Assembly: GCA_038237475.1 (NCBI GenBank)
Contig: JBBRYS010000003.1
Span: 124,001 to 188,000 of the forward strand
DNA: 64,000 nucleotides
From: JAOAPY01 sp038237475
GTDB taxonomy: Bacteria > Acidobacteriota > Blastocatellia > Pyrinomonadales > Pyrinomonadaceae
Direction: 5' to 3'
Shown: piece after piece, positions 34,766 to 42,932 of the stretch
How positions within the stretch are numbered: the first letter of the stretch is position 1
Layout of the letters: each line of letters opens with the position of its first letter
Made by a program: the position numbers and the translations under genes
Notes under the pieces: generated by a model
What the model was told of the DNA's origin: nothing
Databases searched by the model: none
Seen by the model: the letters and a program-made list of their open reading frames with translations, nothing else

Positions 34766-36421
34766 ATGAATATCAATCAACGATTTCGCAAATGTATAGT
34801 TACGTTGGCAACAGTCTTGTCAATAACAATCACAAGCGCCGCCTCTCCTCTCCTCAGGACGCGGCACGTCCGATTTGCCCCAGCACGTATTATTTTGGAC
34901 AAGGGGACGATGGAGCTACACCCCAAGGAGAGTCTTCAGGTAACGGCCATCGTACTGGATCTGGCTGGAAACGAAGTCAAAGGCGCTCGAACGAAGTGGA
35001 CGGTTATTGCCGGCGATCCCGGAGTATTAACCATCAACTCACTCGACGAATCGGGAAAGAGGGTTTCGATAACTAGAAAAGATGTCATCGCTAACGTCAG
35101 CACCGCGACGATCAGGGCGCAGTCCGGTCGAGCTTCTGCTGACCTTAAGCTTGTGTTGGCGGACTCTGCCGCGAATGAAATCATTTTTCCTGACGGTAGC
35201 ACGGTTGACTTACCGGCAGCTGCCAAGAAGACCGTCAGAGCGTACGCCATGGACAAACAGGGAAATCGGATTAGAGACGGGGAGGTAAAGTGGCAACTGG
35301 CTGAGCCAAGACTTGAAGCGTTTGTTTACCTGGGTCGAGTTGTCAACGACGGTGACGTCAATTCGGTTGAACTTCTGTGGCGACCCGGCAAACCCGAGAT
35401 GGAGTTCCCTGAAGCAGTGCAGGTGATTGCCTCCAGCGGTCCGGCACTGGCCGTATTGACGGTGAACTACAGGCCCCCTTCAGTATCAAATTACAAGATC
35501 ACATTTGATAGCAACGACAAGAAGAGCCTGCAGGTTAGCCCAGGAAGTAGCGACACTTTGAAAATCACGGTGCATAGCGAGAATGATCAAATAGTTGACG
35601 TCAAGCCCACCGTGGAGGTGGCGGAGGAAGAAGGGAAGGCGCTCATCAAGGCTTCAGTCGGACCGGATAAGAAAACAATCTCAGCCTTGGGCCTTTATGG
35701 AAGTCCCGAGACATCTGGGCCGACATCTCTCTCGACTGCGTTGGTCATACGCGCAGCTGGAGCGGTGCTTATGGTCCCGATCGTTTATCAGAGAGACGCC
35801 GCAGTAGTTGACTGGGATATATTGCCGCCAAATATCGTTGGCGATAATTACGGTCGCACAATCACGAAGGACTATTATTGTATAGAGGTCACTATTCAGA
35901 ATAATTCCGGGTCTGACCTCGCGCTGGCAGGGTTGCGCTTTGAAAATGGCGCCGTTCGAAGGCCGAACACAAGCTACGATACGGTTCACGGCAGTCTGGC
36001 CAGACGGAAGATTACGCATCCGCGGGCGATGACGCTTGCGATCATAGACGGAATGGGCTCATTGATGACGGGCTTCAACCCGTTCTTTCACAATGTCAAC
36101 CACGCAAAAAACTTTTCGCAGTTCATCGACATTCTAAGTAACCCGCTGGCAAAAGGCCTCGATAAAGGCTGGATGGATCCATATCCTGGGGAGTTGGCGC
36201 GTTTTGAGCACGATGTCCTGCGAGATGACAAGATCATTCCAAACGCCGCAATCTTCAAGACAAAAATTTTTGTGCCTAAGCGGGCGCTGTTCACGAATGA
36301 AGGCGAAGACAAGAAAAACCGAGAAAACCTGACAAAAGTCAGAGAGGCCCTGGGAAAACTTTGGGTGCTTGGGTACAAGTTCCAGAAGGGGCCGGTACAA
36401 AACATCGCAACTGCCCCGTGA
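34766..36421 (+). CDS. Secreted Ig-like-domain protein of unknown function
   Basis: 551 residues with a signal peptide (IVTLATVLSITITSAAS). The next 200 residues carry two bacterial Ig-like repeats: ILDKGTMELHPKESLQVTAI with AGNEVKGARTKWTVI, and STVDLPAAAKKTVRAYAMD with QGNRIRDGEVKW. A third beta-rich section follows (about 245-345), then a C-terminal part without recognised homology (about 350-551). The ATG at 34766 is 6 nt after GGAG; a GTG lies two codons earlier. It is the last gene of the block and, at about 207 nt, more loosely attached. It could be a target, sensor or surface ligand of the periplasmic CHAT proteins. Confidence 0.7.
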   Translation: MNINQRFRKCIVTLATVLSITITSAASPLLRTRHVRFAPARIILDKGTMELHPKESLQVTAIVLDLAGNEVKGARTKWTVIAGDPGVLTINSLDESGKRVSITRKDVIANVSTATIRAQSGRASADLKLVLADSAANEIIFPDGSTVDLPAAAKKTVRAYAMDKQGNRIRDGEVKWQLAEPRLEAFVYLGRVVNDGDVNSVELLWRPGKPEMEFPEAVQVIASSGPALAVLTVNYRPPSVSNYKITFDSNDKKSLQVSPGSSDTLKITVHSENDQIVDVKPTVEVAEEEGKALIKASVGPDKKTISALGLYGSPETSGPTSLSTALVIRAAGAVLMVPIVYQRDAAVVDWDILPPNIVGDNYGRTITKDYYCIEVTIQNNSGSDLALAGLRFENGAVRRPNTSYDTVHGSLARRKITHPRAMTLAIIDGMGSLMTGFNPFFHNVNHAKNFSQFIDILSNPLAKGLDKGWMDPYPGELARFEHDVLRDDKIIPNAAIFKTKIFVPKRALFTNEGEDKKNRENLTKVREALGKLWVLGYKFQKGPVQNIATAP

Positions 36422-36459
36422 GGATTGTCGAGGCTCCACTAGCAGTTCATCGCTTACTC

Positions 36460-37080
36460 TTAATCTGGATGCACGGTGGGGGCGTCGGCGTGGGGGACGA
36501 AGCAACGACGACAGCGAGCTTCGTACATGCCGCCGGCGCCGACTGCCACTCGTTCTTCAGATTCAAATGTCCGCTGCGAGTAGTTTGCCGGCTGGCCACA
36601 CTTCATGCAGATCGCATGGGTCTTCGTAATGTACTCGGCCACAGCCAGTAATTGCGGCATCGGCTCCCAGGGCTTGCCCGTGTAATCCTGGTCCAGCCCC
36701 GCCACAATTACGCGCAGCCCGCGTCGGGCCAACTCATTCACCACCGCCACCAGTTCATTGTCAAAAAACTGACCTTCATCAATGCCCACTACTTCGGTGT
36801 CGGCCTCGACCAGCGCCTGGATTTCGCTCGCGCTCGCCACCGCTGAAGATTCATGCCGCATCTCAGAGTGCGAGACAATGTGATTCTCTGAGTAGCGCGA
36901 ATCGATCTCGGGCTTGAAGACCTGAACCTTCTGGCGGGCAATCTTGGCGCGTCGCAGACGCCTAATCAATTCTTCTGATTTTCCGGAAAACATCGATCCG
37001 GCAATGACTTCAATCCAGCCGGCATTGGCATGATCGTGCAGCGTTCGCTCGTGATCGGCCTGCGCAAAACGTTCTTCCAT
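36460..37080 (-). CDS. tdk: Thymidine kinase, type II
   Basis: Phosphorylates thymidine with ATP for nucleotide salvage. The 206-residue protein has the P-loop AGSMFSGKSEELIRR (about residues 27-41), the DEGQFFD box (about 99-105), the lasso with VAGLDQDYTGKPW, and a structural zinc site formed by CMKCG and CRRC. The N-terminal extension of about 20 residues is variable in the family. It is convergent with the Ig-like gene. Confidence 0.95.
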   Translation of the reverse strand: MEERFAQADHERTLHDHANAGWIEVIAGSMFSGKSEELIRRLRRAKIARQKVQVFKPEIDSRYSENHIVSHSEMRHESSAVASASEIQALVEADTEVVGIDEGQFFDNELVAVVNELARRGLRVIVAGLDQDYTGKPWEPMPQLLAVAEYITKTHAICMKCGQPANYSQRTFESEERVAVGAGGMYEARCRRCFVPHADAPTVHPD

Positions 37081-37180
37081 TACGGTCCTTGATTGTCCTT
37101 ATGAGTGTCCGACGAACCTCAGTTTATCGATGCCGTTAATCTTGAAACTCGAAAATCAACCCAAGCGATTTCTTGCCGCC

Positions 37181-37762
37181 TCAATCATACATTTCCGGAT
37201 TATAAAATGGCGCAAACGCGGCAATCAGCGCCAGCTCAAAGCTTAACGAACGAGTTACCAGATCGCGCGAGAGCACTCCCCACGCGCCCTGGCGGCTGCG
37301 CACATCGCGCGAGCCCGCAAATTCGTCGATCACGATACCCAGTTCGCGTTTACCTTCGATGACACTTTGCTTGATTGACTCGGGCACGGTGATCGACGGC
37401 GTTGCTCCAAAGCTGCCACGCGCGCCATCAGTTACATAGACCCAGCCGCGCAGGAAAGTATGCCATTCACCATCGATGGAAATCGAATGGAAGCCACCTT
37501 CCAATCCCAAATAGAGATCCGCGTTCAATTTTTGCTCTGCGAGTAACTCTTTGACTGCGAACGCGCGTTCGCGCGCGCCTGACATCAACTCCCAGTCAGT
37601 CAAGGGCATGGCCGGCGCCGTGATCTCAACTTTCCGCGCCACTAATTTGGCCTCTGCCCACGCGGGCGCGATGGTGGCCACACGCGCAATCGCCCCTCGC
37701 ACCGCCATTATCTTCGAGGCTCGGTCGGAACCGAGCGCAATAGTTAACTCAGCATTCATCAT
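37181..37762 (-). CDS. yjjX: Inosine/xanthosine triphosphatase, YjjX/DUF84 family
   Basis: House-cleaning NTPase that hydrolyses non-canonical purine triphosphates such as ITP and XTP. The 193-residue protein starts IALGSDRASKIMAVRGAIAR, with PLTDWELMSGARERA and the diagnostic ADLYLGLEGGFHSI strand, then a C-terminal GVLSRDLVTRS. The second residue is also Met, so the start is off by one codon at most. A 100-nt gap separates it from tdk. Confidence 0.85.
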   Translation of the reverse strand: MMNAELTIALGSDRASKIMAVRGAIARVATIAPAWAEAKLVARKVEITAPAMPLTDWELMSGARERAFAVKELLAEQKLNADLYLGLEGGFHSISIDGEWHTFLRGWVYVTDGARGSFGATPSITVPESIKQSVIEGKRELGIVIDEFAGSRDVRSRQGAWGVLSRDLVTRSLSFELALIAAFAPFYNPEMYD

Positions 37763-37928
37763 TTGCCCGGCTTGATTAGCGCCTTAACACTTCTACGTCA
37801 CAAAAGCCGTCAGAGGCTATACCAGAGAACCTTGAACGGTCAAAGAACGAAATGATTTTTATTTTCCGCCGATCTGAAATTCCTCCCAGGGAGAAACCGT
37901 AAGCTCGAGTTGCTCAAGCGTCCCCATC

Positions 37929-37957
37929 TTGACTTTCATTTCGCTGATTGCTGTAAT
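37929..37957 (+). promoter_or_regulatory. Predicted promoter of the LeuA-like gene
   Basis: TTGACT (37929-37934), exact 17-nt spacer, TGTAAT (37952-37957) preceded by the extended -10 TGC. Five of six bases match at each box. The start would be near 37964, leaving a short leader with GGGGAGG. Confidence 0.65.
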
Positions 37958-37989
37958 CGAACACACATGCAGAAGTAGGGGAGGATGGC

Positions 37990-39204
37990 TTGTCGCAGTC
38001 AGATTTAGTTTACGATTGGAATACGGTGGAACCATCTGAGCCGGCGCCGCAGCGGCACGTCAGTTTCGATGACGAGACGCTGCGGGATGGTCTGCAGTCG
38101 CCTTCAGTGTGCGAGCCTCCGGTTGAGAAGAAGCTCGAACTGCTGCACTTGATGAATTCGCTCAAGATTGATACCGCCGACATTGGTCTGCCGGGAGCTG
38201 GTGGTACCCACGCGGCCGGAGTTGAGCGACTAGCGCGCGAGATTGCCGACCAAAAACTTAACATCCGCCCCAACTGCGCCGCCCGCACTCACCTCAATGA
38301 CATCACCCCCATCGTGGAAATTTCGCAGCGGGCAGGGATTCCAATCGAAGCCTGCACATTCATCGGCTCTTCGGCAGTTAGGTTTTTTGCTGAAGGCTGG
38401 ACCCTCGATCAGTTGCTCAAGATGACGGAAGACGCCGTCTCGTACGCAGTCGGCGAAGGCCTTCCCGTGATGTACGTCACCGAGGATACGACGCGGGCGC
38501 AACCGGAGACTATTCGCGCTCTGTACACCGCGGCCATTCGCTGCGGCGCGCGCGCCGTTTGTGTCTGTGACACGGTGGGTCACTCGACACCCGATGGCGC
38601 ACGCGCAGTAGTCAAGTTCGTCAAGAGCATTATCCAAGAACAGGGTGAAACGGTGCGGCTCGATTGGCACGGACATCAGGACCGCGGCCTCGGGGTGATT
38701 AATTCGATTGCTGCTATCGAAGCCGGCGCCGATCAAGTGCATGGATCAGCGCTGGGCATGGGAGAGCGCGTCGGCAACGCCCCGATGGATCAACTGTTGG
38801 TTAATTTTAAATTGCTCGGGTGGATTAATAACGACCTGTCGCGGTTAGGCGAATATTGTGAGCTTGCCGCCGCGGCTTGTAACTGGACCATCCCATACAA
38901 CTATCCGGTTTTTGGCCGCGATGCATTTCGCACCGCCACCGGAGTTCACGCTGCTGCTGTAATCAAGAGTTATAAAAGAGGCGATCGGGAACTCGCCGAT
39001 CTGGTTTACTCAGGAGTGCCTGCCGGTCTCTTCGGTTTGGAACAACTAATCGAAATCGGCCCGATGAGTGGGAAATCCAATGTCATTTACTGGCTGGAGA
39101 AGCGTGGGTATGAAGCCAGTGAAGACCGCGTCAACCGCATCTACCAGCACGCCAAAGAAGCGTCGGGAGTGCTGGCGGAAGAAGAGATTAGGCATCTAGT
39201 CTAG
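37990..39204 (+). CDS. 2-isopropylmalate/homocitrate synthase family enzyme
   Basis: A 404-residue HMGL-like TIM-barrel acyltransferase that condenses acetyl-CoA with a 2-oxo acid. The metal-binding start DDETLRDGLQSPSV and the HxH metal site in DWHGHQDRGLGVINS are clear, together with VHGSALGMGERVGNAPMDQL. After the barrel there is a short subdomain but not the allosteric domain of ordinary LeuA (about 500 residues), so leucine feedback is not expected at that site. The start is TTG, 5 nt after GGGGAGG. No other leu gene is adjacent, so the exact acid substrate stays open. Confidence 0.85.
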   Translation: MSQSDLVYDWNTVEPSEPAPQRHVSFDDETLRDGLQSPSVCEPPVEKKLELLHLMNSLKIDTADIGLPGAGGTHAAGVERLAREIADQKLNIRPNCAARTHLNDITPIVEISQRAGIPIEACTFIGSSAVRFFAEGWTLDQLLKMTEDAVSYAVGEGLPVMYVTEDTTRAQPETIRALYTAAIRCGARAVCVCDTVGHSTPDGARAVVKFVKSIIQEQGETVRLDWHGHQDRGLGVINSIAAIEAGADQVHGSALGMGERVGNAPMDQLLVNFKLLGWINNDLSRLGEYCELAAAACNWTIPYNYPVFGRDAFRTATGVHAAAVIKSYKRGDRELADLVYSGVPAGLFGLEQLIEIGPMSGKSNVIYWLEKRGYEASEDRVNRIYQHAKEASGVLAEEEIRHLV

Positions 39205-39295
39205 GCGTTCCCTGCCGGGCATGTGGTGGTGTTCGATTAGCCATGCCGTCGTGATGTAGCTGCTGACGACCGCACCGCTTGAAACTTAATTACTG

Positions 39296-40522
39296 GTGTC
39301 TCCTAACTCTGCCTCATCCGCGAAACAAATTGTGCAGGACCTGGTGCGGTCGGATGCCGTGCGACGTGCTTTTCAATTCTTTGTGACGCGAGCGGCAGAG
39401 ATCACAAAAGAACATATTAATATTTGTTCGATTCCTGCCCCGCCGTTTGGAGAAGCGGAACGGGCTGCGCATCTGTGTGAGATTCTGCGCGCCGATGGTC
39501 TGGCTTCAGTGGCACTCGACGAAGTGGGCAACTGCGTTGCTTTGCGTAGAGGTCGCTCACTTACTCCTTTACTCGCGCTCACGGCGCACCTTGATACCGT
39601 ATTTCCACCAGGTACCGATTCCACGGTCAGGACCGCCGGCCGCAGATTGCTGGCTCCGGGGGTATCCGATGATGGTTGTGGTTTGGCTGCTTTGATTGCG
39701 CTGAATCGAGCGATGCAGGTTGAGCAGATTGAGACGGAGGGCTCGCTCCTTTTTGTCGGCACAGTGGGCGAAGAAGGCGAAGGTAATCTGCGCGGCGTGC
39801 GTCACCTCTTCAGCGAGGGTCAATGGGCCAGCCAAATAAACTCATTTATTAGTTTGGACGGTCCAGCGGTCGAACGGATCACAAACACCGCGCTGGGCTC
39901 GCGGCGGTATCGGGTTCGCTTTGCCGGCCGGGGCGGTCACTCATGGGGTGATTTTGGAACAGCCAATCCGGTCCACGCTTTGGGCCGGGCCATCTCGCGG
40001 CTCATTTCCTATCCGGCCCCAAGCGATCCACGCACGACCTTTAACGTCGGTAGAATCGAGGGAGGCGCGAGCGTCAACGTCATTCCCCAGGAAGCCAGTA
40101 TGGACGTAGACCTCCGCTCTGCTTCAAGTGATGAACTGTTGCGGCTTGATGCTTTCTTTCGGCGCGTGGTACGCGAAGCAGTCGATGATGAAAATCGCAC
40201 CAGCCAAAGAGGAGGACCTTTGCTCGCCGCCGAGGTCAAACTGATCGGAGATCGTCCCGGGGGCGAAACCCCATCAATTTCTCCAATCGTGGAAATTGCC
40301 GCCGCAGCAACACGGAATCTTGGCTTCGCTCCGATTTTGGATCAGGCTTCAACGGATTCAAACATCCCGATTTCGCTTGGCATTCCTGCCATTACTCTTG
40401 GCGCAGGCGGTACCTCCGGCAATTCGCACACACTCGACGAATGGTACGATCCTTCCGGTCGTGAACTCGGACTGCAACGAGTCCTGCTGGTGGCGCTGGG
40501 GCTGTTGGGATTAGCTGAATAA
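39296..40522 (+). CDS. M20 family zinc peptidase
   Basis: A 408-residue di-zinc exopeptidase of the M20 family (peptidase T, carboxypeptidase G2, dipeptidase group). Zinc ligands and acid-base residues can be placed in LTAHLDTVFP, GVSDDGCGLAAL and VGTVGEEGEGNLRG, with a late His in SGNSHTLDEWYD. The lid domain begins around GRGGHSWGDFGTANPVHAL. It begins with GTG. No signal peptide, so cytosolic; it probably takes part in peptide turnover. Confidence 0.88.
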   Translation: MSPNSASSAKQIVQDLVRSDAVRRAFQFFVTRAAEITKEHINICSIPAPPFGEAERAAHLCEILRADGLASVALDEVGNCVALRRGRSLTPLLALTAHLDTVFPPGTDSTVRTAGRRLLAPGVSDDGCGLAALIALNRAMQVEQIETEGSLLFVGTVGEEGEGNLRGVRHLFSEGQWASQINSFISLDGPAVERITNTALGSRRYRVRFAGRGGHSWGDFGTANPVHALGRAISRLISYPAPSDPRTTFNVGRIEGGASVNVIPQEASMDVDLRSASSDELLRLDAFFRRVVREAVDDENRTSQRGGPLLAAEVKLIGDRPGGETPSISPIVEIAAAATRNLGFAPILDQASTDSNIPISLGIPAITLGAGGTSGNSHTLDEWYDPSGRELGLQRVLLVALGLLGLAE

Positions 40523-40592
40523 GATGGGATGCGGAGACGTGCCCTCATGTTGAATGAAAATCTAACAGTCAGGGTGTCCTCGAACTTCGCAC

Positions 40593-41522
40593 TCAGTTAA
40601 TTGGAATAGTGACAGTGGCGGTGCCGGCTTTGCCTGCGGGAAAGTGTTTCTGTCGCGCAATGCGAACGGCCGTGGGATCCGCACCCGAAGCCTGGACCAC
40701 CCGTCCGGACTCGTCATAGCTTACCTGGACTGTGACTTTTCGGGGGCCAGAGGTCACAGGTGGGGCCACGGGACTGGCTGGGTTAGCGGCTGTATTTTGA
40801 GCAGCAGCTTGCGCTTTGGCTCGCTCTTTATCTCGGAGACGCTTCGCTGCCAGCGCGGCCTCCGTAGCATGGTTGTCCACCTCTGTAGCGACGGGGGAGT
40901 CGTTAGTTGCCGCCGGCTGCGGAGCAGGCTGCACCGGGTTGGTTGTGACTTCAGGTAGCGTTGCCGATACGGTGGGTTTACTTTGACGATACCAACCCGC
41001 TGGAACTCCAATGACCGCGACACTCGCGAGGATAGCCACGGCTACCGCGGCCACTATCAGCGGCTTTCTGCGGCTTGAAGTACTTGAGCCGGAGTCCGCC
41101 AGGAAAGATGGCACGCTTGCGACCGCAGCAACAGATCGAGGCACTTCGCTGGCGACAGCTACTTCGTCGCTCTCGCTTGGTATTGGACCATCGGGGAAAG
41201 CGTCTGACGGAGTAAGGCCCTCATCCAAACGCCTGAGGCCTTCGAGGACAACCTGGGTCCATGGCTGGTTGATAGTCCGCTCCGGAGCTTCGTCAGAACT
41301 CTTGAATTCGAAGGAAGCATTCGGAAGGGTCAACGCATAGTAAACTGCGTCGATTCCTCGCAGCACACCGATCTTGGCATCTACCACTGATCCGGCCTGC
41401 AGAAAGAAACTGCCGTGTCCCTGCGGATAAAGAACGTTGAGACATCCAGTCTTGCGCTGATTGCAGAAAAATTCGATCAATTCAGATAGCGAAAGATCGC
41501 TAAGGTGTCCTGTTAGTGCCAT
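40593..41522 (-). CDS. DUF4388 membrane protein with TonB-like C-terminus
   Basis: 309 residues. The N-terminal 100 residues are a DUF4388 (PATAN-like) domain (GHLSDLSLSELIEFFCNQRK, GSFFLQAGSVVDAKIG), common in response-regulator and gliding-type proteins. A membrane helix follows at about 155-178 (LIVAAVAVAILASVAVIGV), then a Pro/Ala-rich periplasmic spacer and an end resembling TonB or energy-transducer C-termini (VTVQVSYDESGRVVQASG). The shape implies a link from a cytosolic regulator domain to the periplasm or outer membrane. It lies 82 nt downstream of another TonB-C protein on the same strand. Confidence 0.75.
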   Translation of the reverse strand: MALTGHLSDLSLSELIEFFCNQRKTGCLNVLYPQGHGSFFLQAGSVVDAKIGVLRGIDAVYYALTLPNASFEFKSSDEAPERTINQPWTQVVLEGLRRLDEGLTPSDAFPDGPIPSESDEVAVASEVPRSVAAVASVPSFLADSGSSTSSRRKPLIVAAVAVAILASVAVIGVPAGWYRQSKPTVSATLPEVTTNPVQPAPQPAATNDSPVATEVDNHATEAALAAKRLRDKERAKAQAAAQNTAANPASPVAPPVTSGPRKVTVQVSYDESGRVVQASGADPTAVRIARQKHFPAGKAGTATVTIPIN

Positions 41523-41604
41523 TGTCTGATCCTTTGAGTCGAAGAGTCTTTTGGGGTAAGAGAAGCGCCTGCGGCAGCGTGCCGCGCCGTTGCCCGGATA
41601 GGGT

Positions 41605-42738
41605 TCACTGCGTCAGAGAAAACTTGTAGTTGATGACGCCGGCTACTTTCACCGGCTGACCGGAAAGTTTGGTCGAAGAGAATCTGGCCTTCAGCGCTGC
41701 CAGCACGGCAGACTCACGCAGGATGGCGGGCCCGGAAGTGGCTTGAGCTGAGATTACTCTTCCGTTTTCATCTACCACTACTTCAACCATGACGAGGCCA
41801 CTGGTTCGCATGCGCTTGGCAGGTTCCGGATAAACAGGCATCGGCAGGTCGACGGCCTTGCCATTCAAAACACCACCGGATACGGGCTTAAGTATGCGCG
41901 GCAGGGGAACCGCTGGAGGCTCTGATTCGAGTTCGACGCGAGTTGAACTCACGGTGTTGGGTGCCATGTTCCCGGCAGTCAGGACGGCGGAACTGGGCTG
42001 GGAAACTTTGCTCCCACTGCTCACAGAGGGGAGCGCCACCGCAGCTTTGTTGTTAGCGGCAACAGGTGGTTTGTCAGCGGGCTTGTTTACGGCGAGTGAT
42101 TTAATTTCAGCGGGCTGTGGGTTGGAGACTACGGGCTTCGCCTCAGGGATTGCCGCTGAGGCTGTGGGTTGGGCCAACTTCAGCATGTTCTCGTCAAAGT
42201 AATACATGATCGAGCGATAGGTTACTTCGCTGGGCTCAAAGGCCACTTTGCCGCCTTCAACTACCGCGACTGAGGCAGTCATCCTGGTCCAATTCCCAAT
42301 CGAGTCGTAATCGTACTTATAAACCTCTTTACTCAATAGGGTGCCATCCGTGTTCAGCAGCGTCATCTCGCTGATGTTTCCCATGTCGTCGTACTTGTAG
42401 ACTTCCTTTCCTGTCAGCGTTGATCCTGCCACGGGAAAATATTGGTTCTCGAGCTTGCTGCCTTTGATGTCATAGGAGGCGGTTTCAAGCACCACGCGTT
42501 TATTTTCGATGGGCTTCCCGTTGAGCATCTCGACCTTGGCGACTTCCGTGCGGACGCGGCGCACTGGACCTGCTAGACCGTCTTTAGCTCGATCATTTTC
42601 GATGGCTGCGGCCACCGGCGGCGTGTTATTCGCTTTGGCGGTGAGGTTATTTTGGGCCTCGAGTCCGCCCTGGAAACTCACAATCCCAAGCACTACCAGC
42701 GCCAGGTTAGTAGAAAATTTTAGCTTCAACATGTTCAA
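41605..42738 (-). CDS. Exported protein with TonB C-terminal domain
   Basis: 377 residues with a signal peptide (LALVVLGIVSFQGGLEAQ). A middle region has YD-like repeats (KEVYKYDDMGNISEM, KEVYKYDYDSIGNWT) typical of small RHS-like surface modules. A Pro/Val/Ala spacer leads to a TonB-C domain (about 300-377: PVYPEPAKRMRTSGLVMVEV, VDENGRVISAQATSGPAILR). Unlike true TonB it has a cleavable-looking signal rather than an obvious anchor. There is no ExbB/ExbD nearby, so energy transduction is not supported by context. M1 and M3 are alternative starts. Confidence 0.8.
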   Translation of the reverse strand: MNMLKLKFSTNLALVVLGIVSFQGGLEAQNNLTAKANNTPPVAAAIENDRAKDGLAGPVRRVRTEVAKVEMLNGKPIENKRVVLETASYDIKGSKLENQYFPVAGSTLTGKEVYKYDDMGNISEMTLLNTDGTLLSKEVYKYDYDSIGNWTRMTASVAVVEGGKVAFEPSEVTYRSIMYYFDENMLKLAQPTASAAIPEAKPVVSNPQPAEIKSLAVNKPADKPPVAANNKAAVALPSVSSGSKVSQPSSAVLTAGNMAPNTVSSTRVELESEPPAVPLPRILKPVSGGVLNGKAVDLPMPVYPEPAKRMRTSGLVMVEVVVDENGRVISAQATSGPAILRESAVLAALKARFSSTKLSGQPVKVAGVINYKFSLTQ

Positions 42739-42844
42739 GTTCTCCTGTTATCGCGGGAGGAATTACGGGACACCGTATAGGGATTAGCGCGAGAGGGACC
42801 CATTCCAGATGGGTAAGGAATGACCGCTTTGAGCGGCAGGGTTT

Positions 42845-42873
42845 ATGTTACAGCGTTCAACTTTGTTTGTCTA
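42845..42873 (-). promoter_or_regulatory. Possible promoter of the TonB-C gene
   Basis: On the minus strand: TAGACA (42868-42873), 17-nt spacer, TAACAT (42845-42850). It lies about 107 nt upstream of the start at 42738. Both boxes are partial matches. Confidence 0.35.
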
Positions 42874-42932
42874 GGCAAAACATTTGATGCCGTTGGGTGC
42901 TGGAGGCCGGGGGTTTTTGGGTGGCAAGGTGC

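Noticed and set aside
23131..36421. Type III-E CRISPR (craspase) locus
   Set aside because: TPR-CHAT and a sigma factor are present, but I see no Cas7-11-like gene, no Cas1/Cas2, no Csx30-like gene and no repeat array.
40593..42738. Complete TonB-ExbB-ExbD system
   Set aside because: No ExbB or ExbD gene is adjacent, and neither protein has the classical TonB anchor motif.
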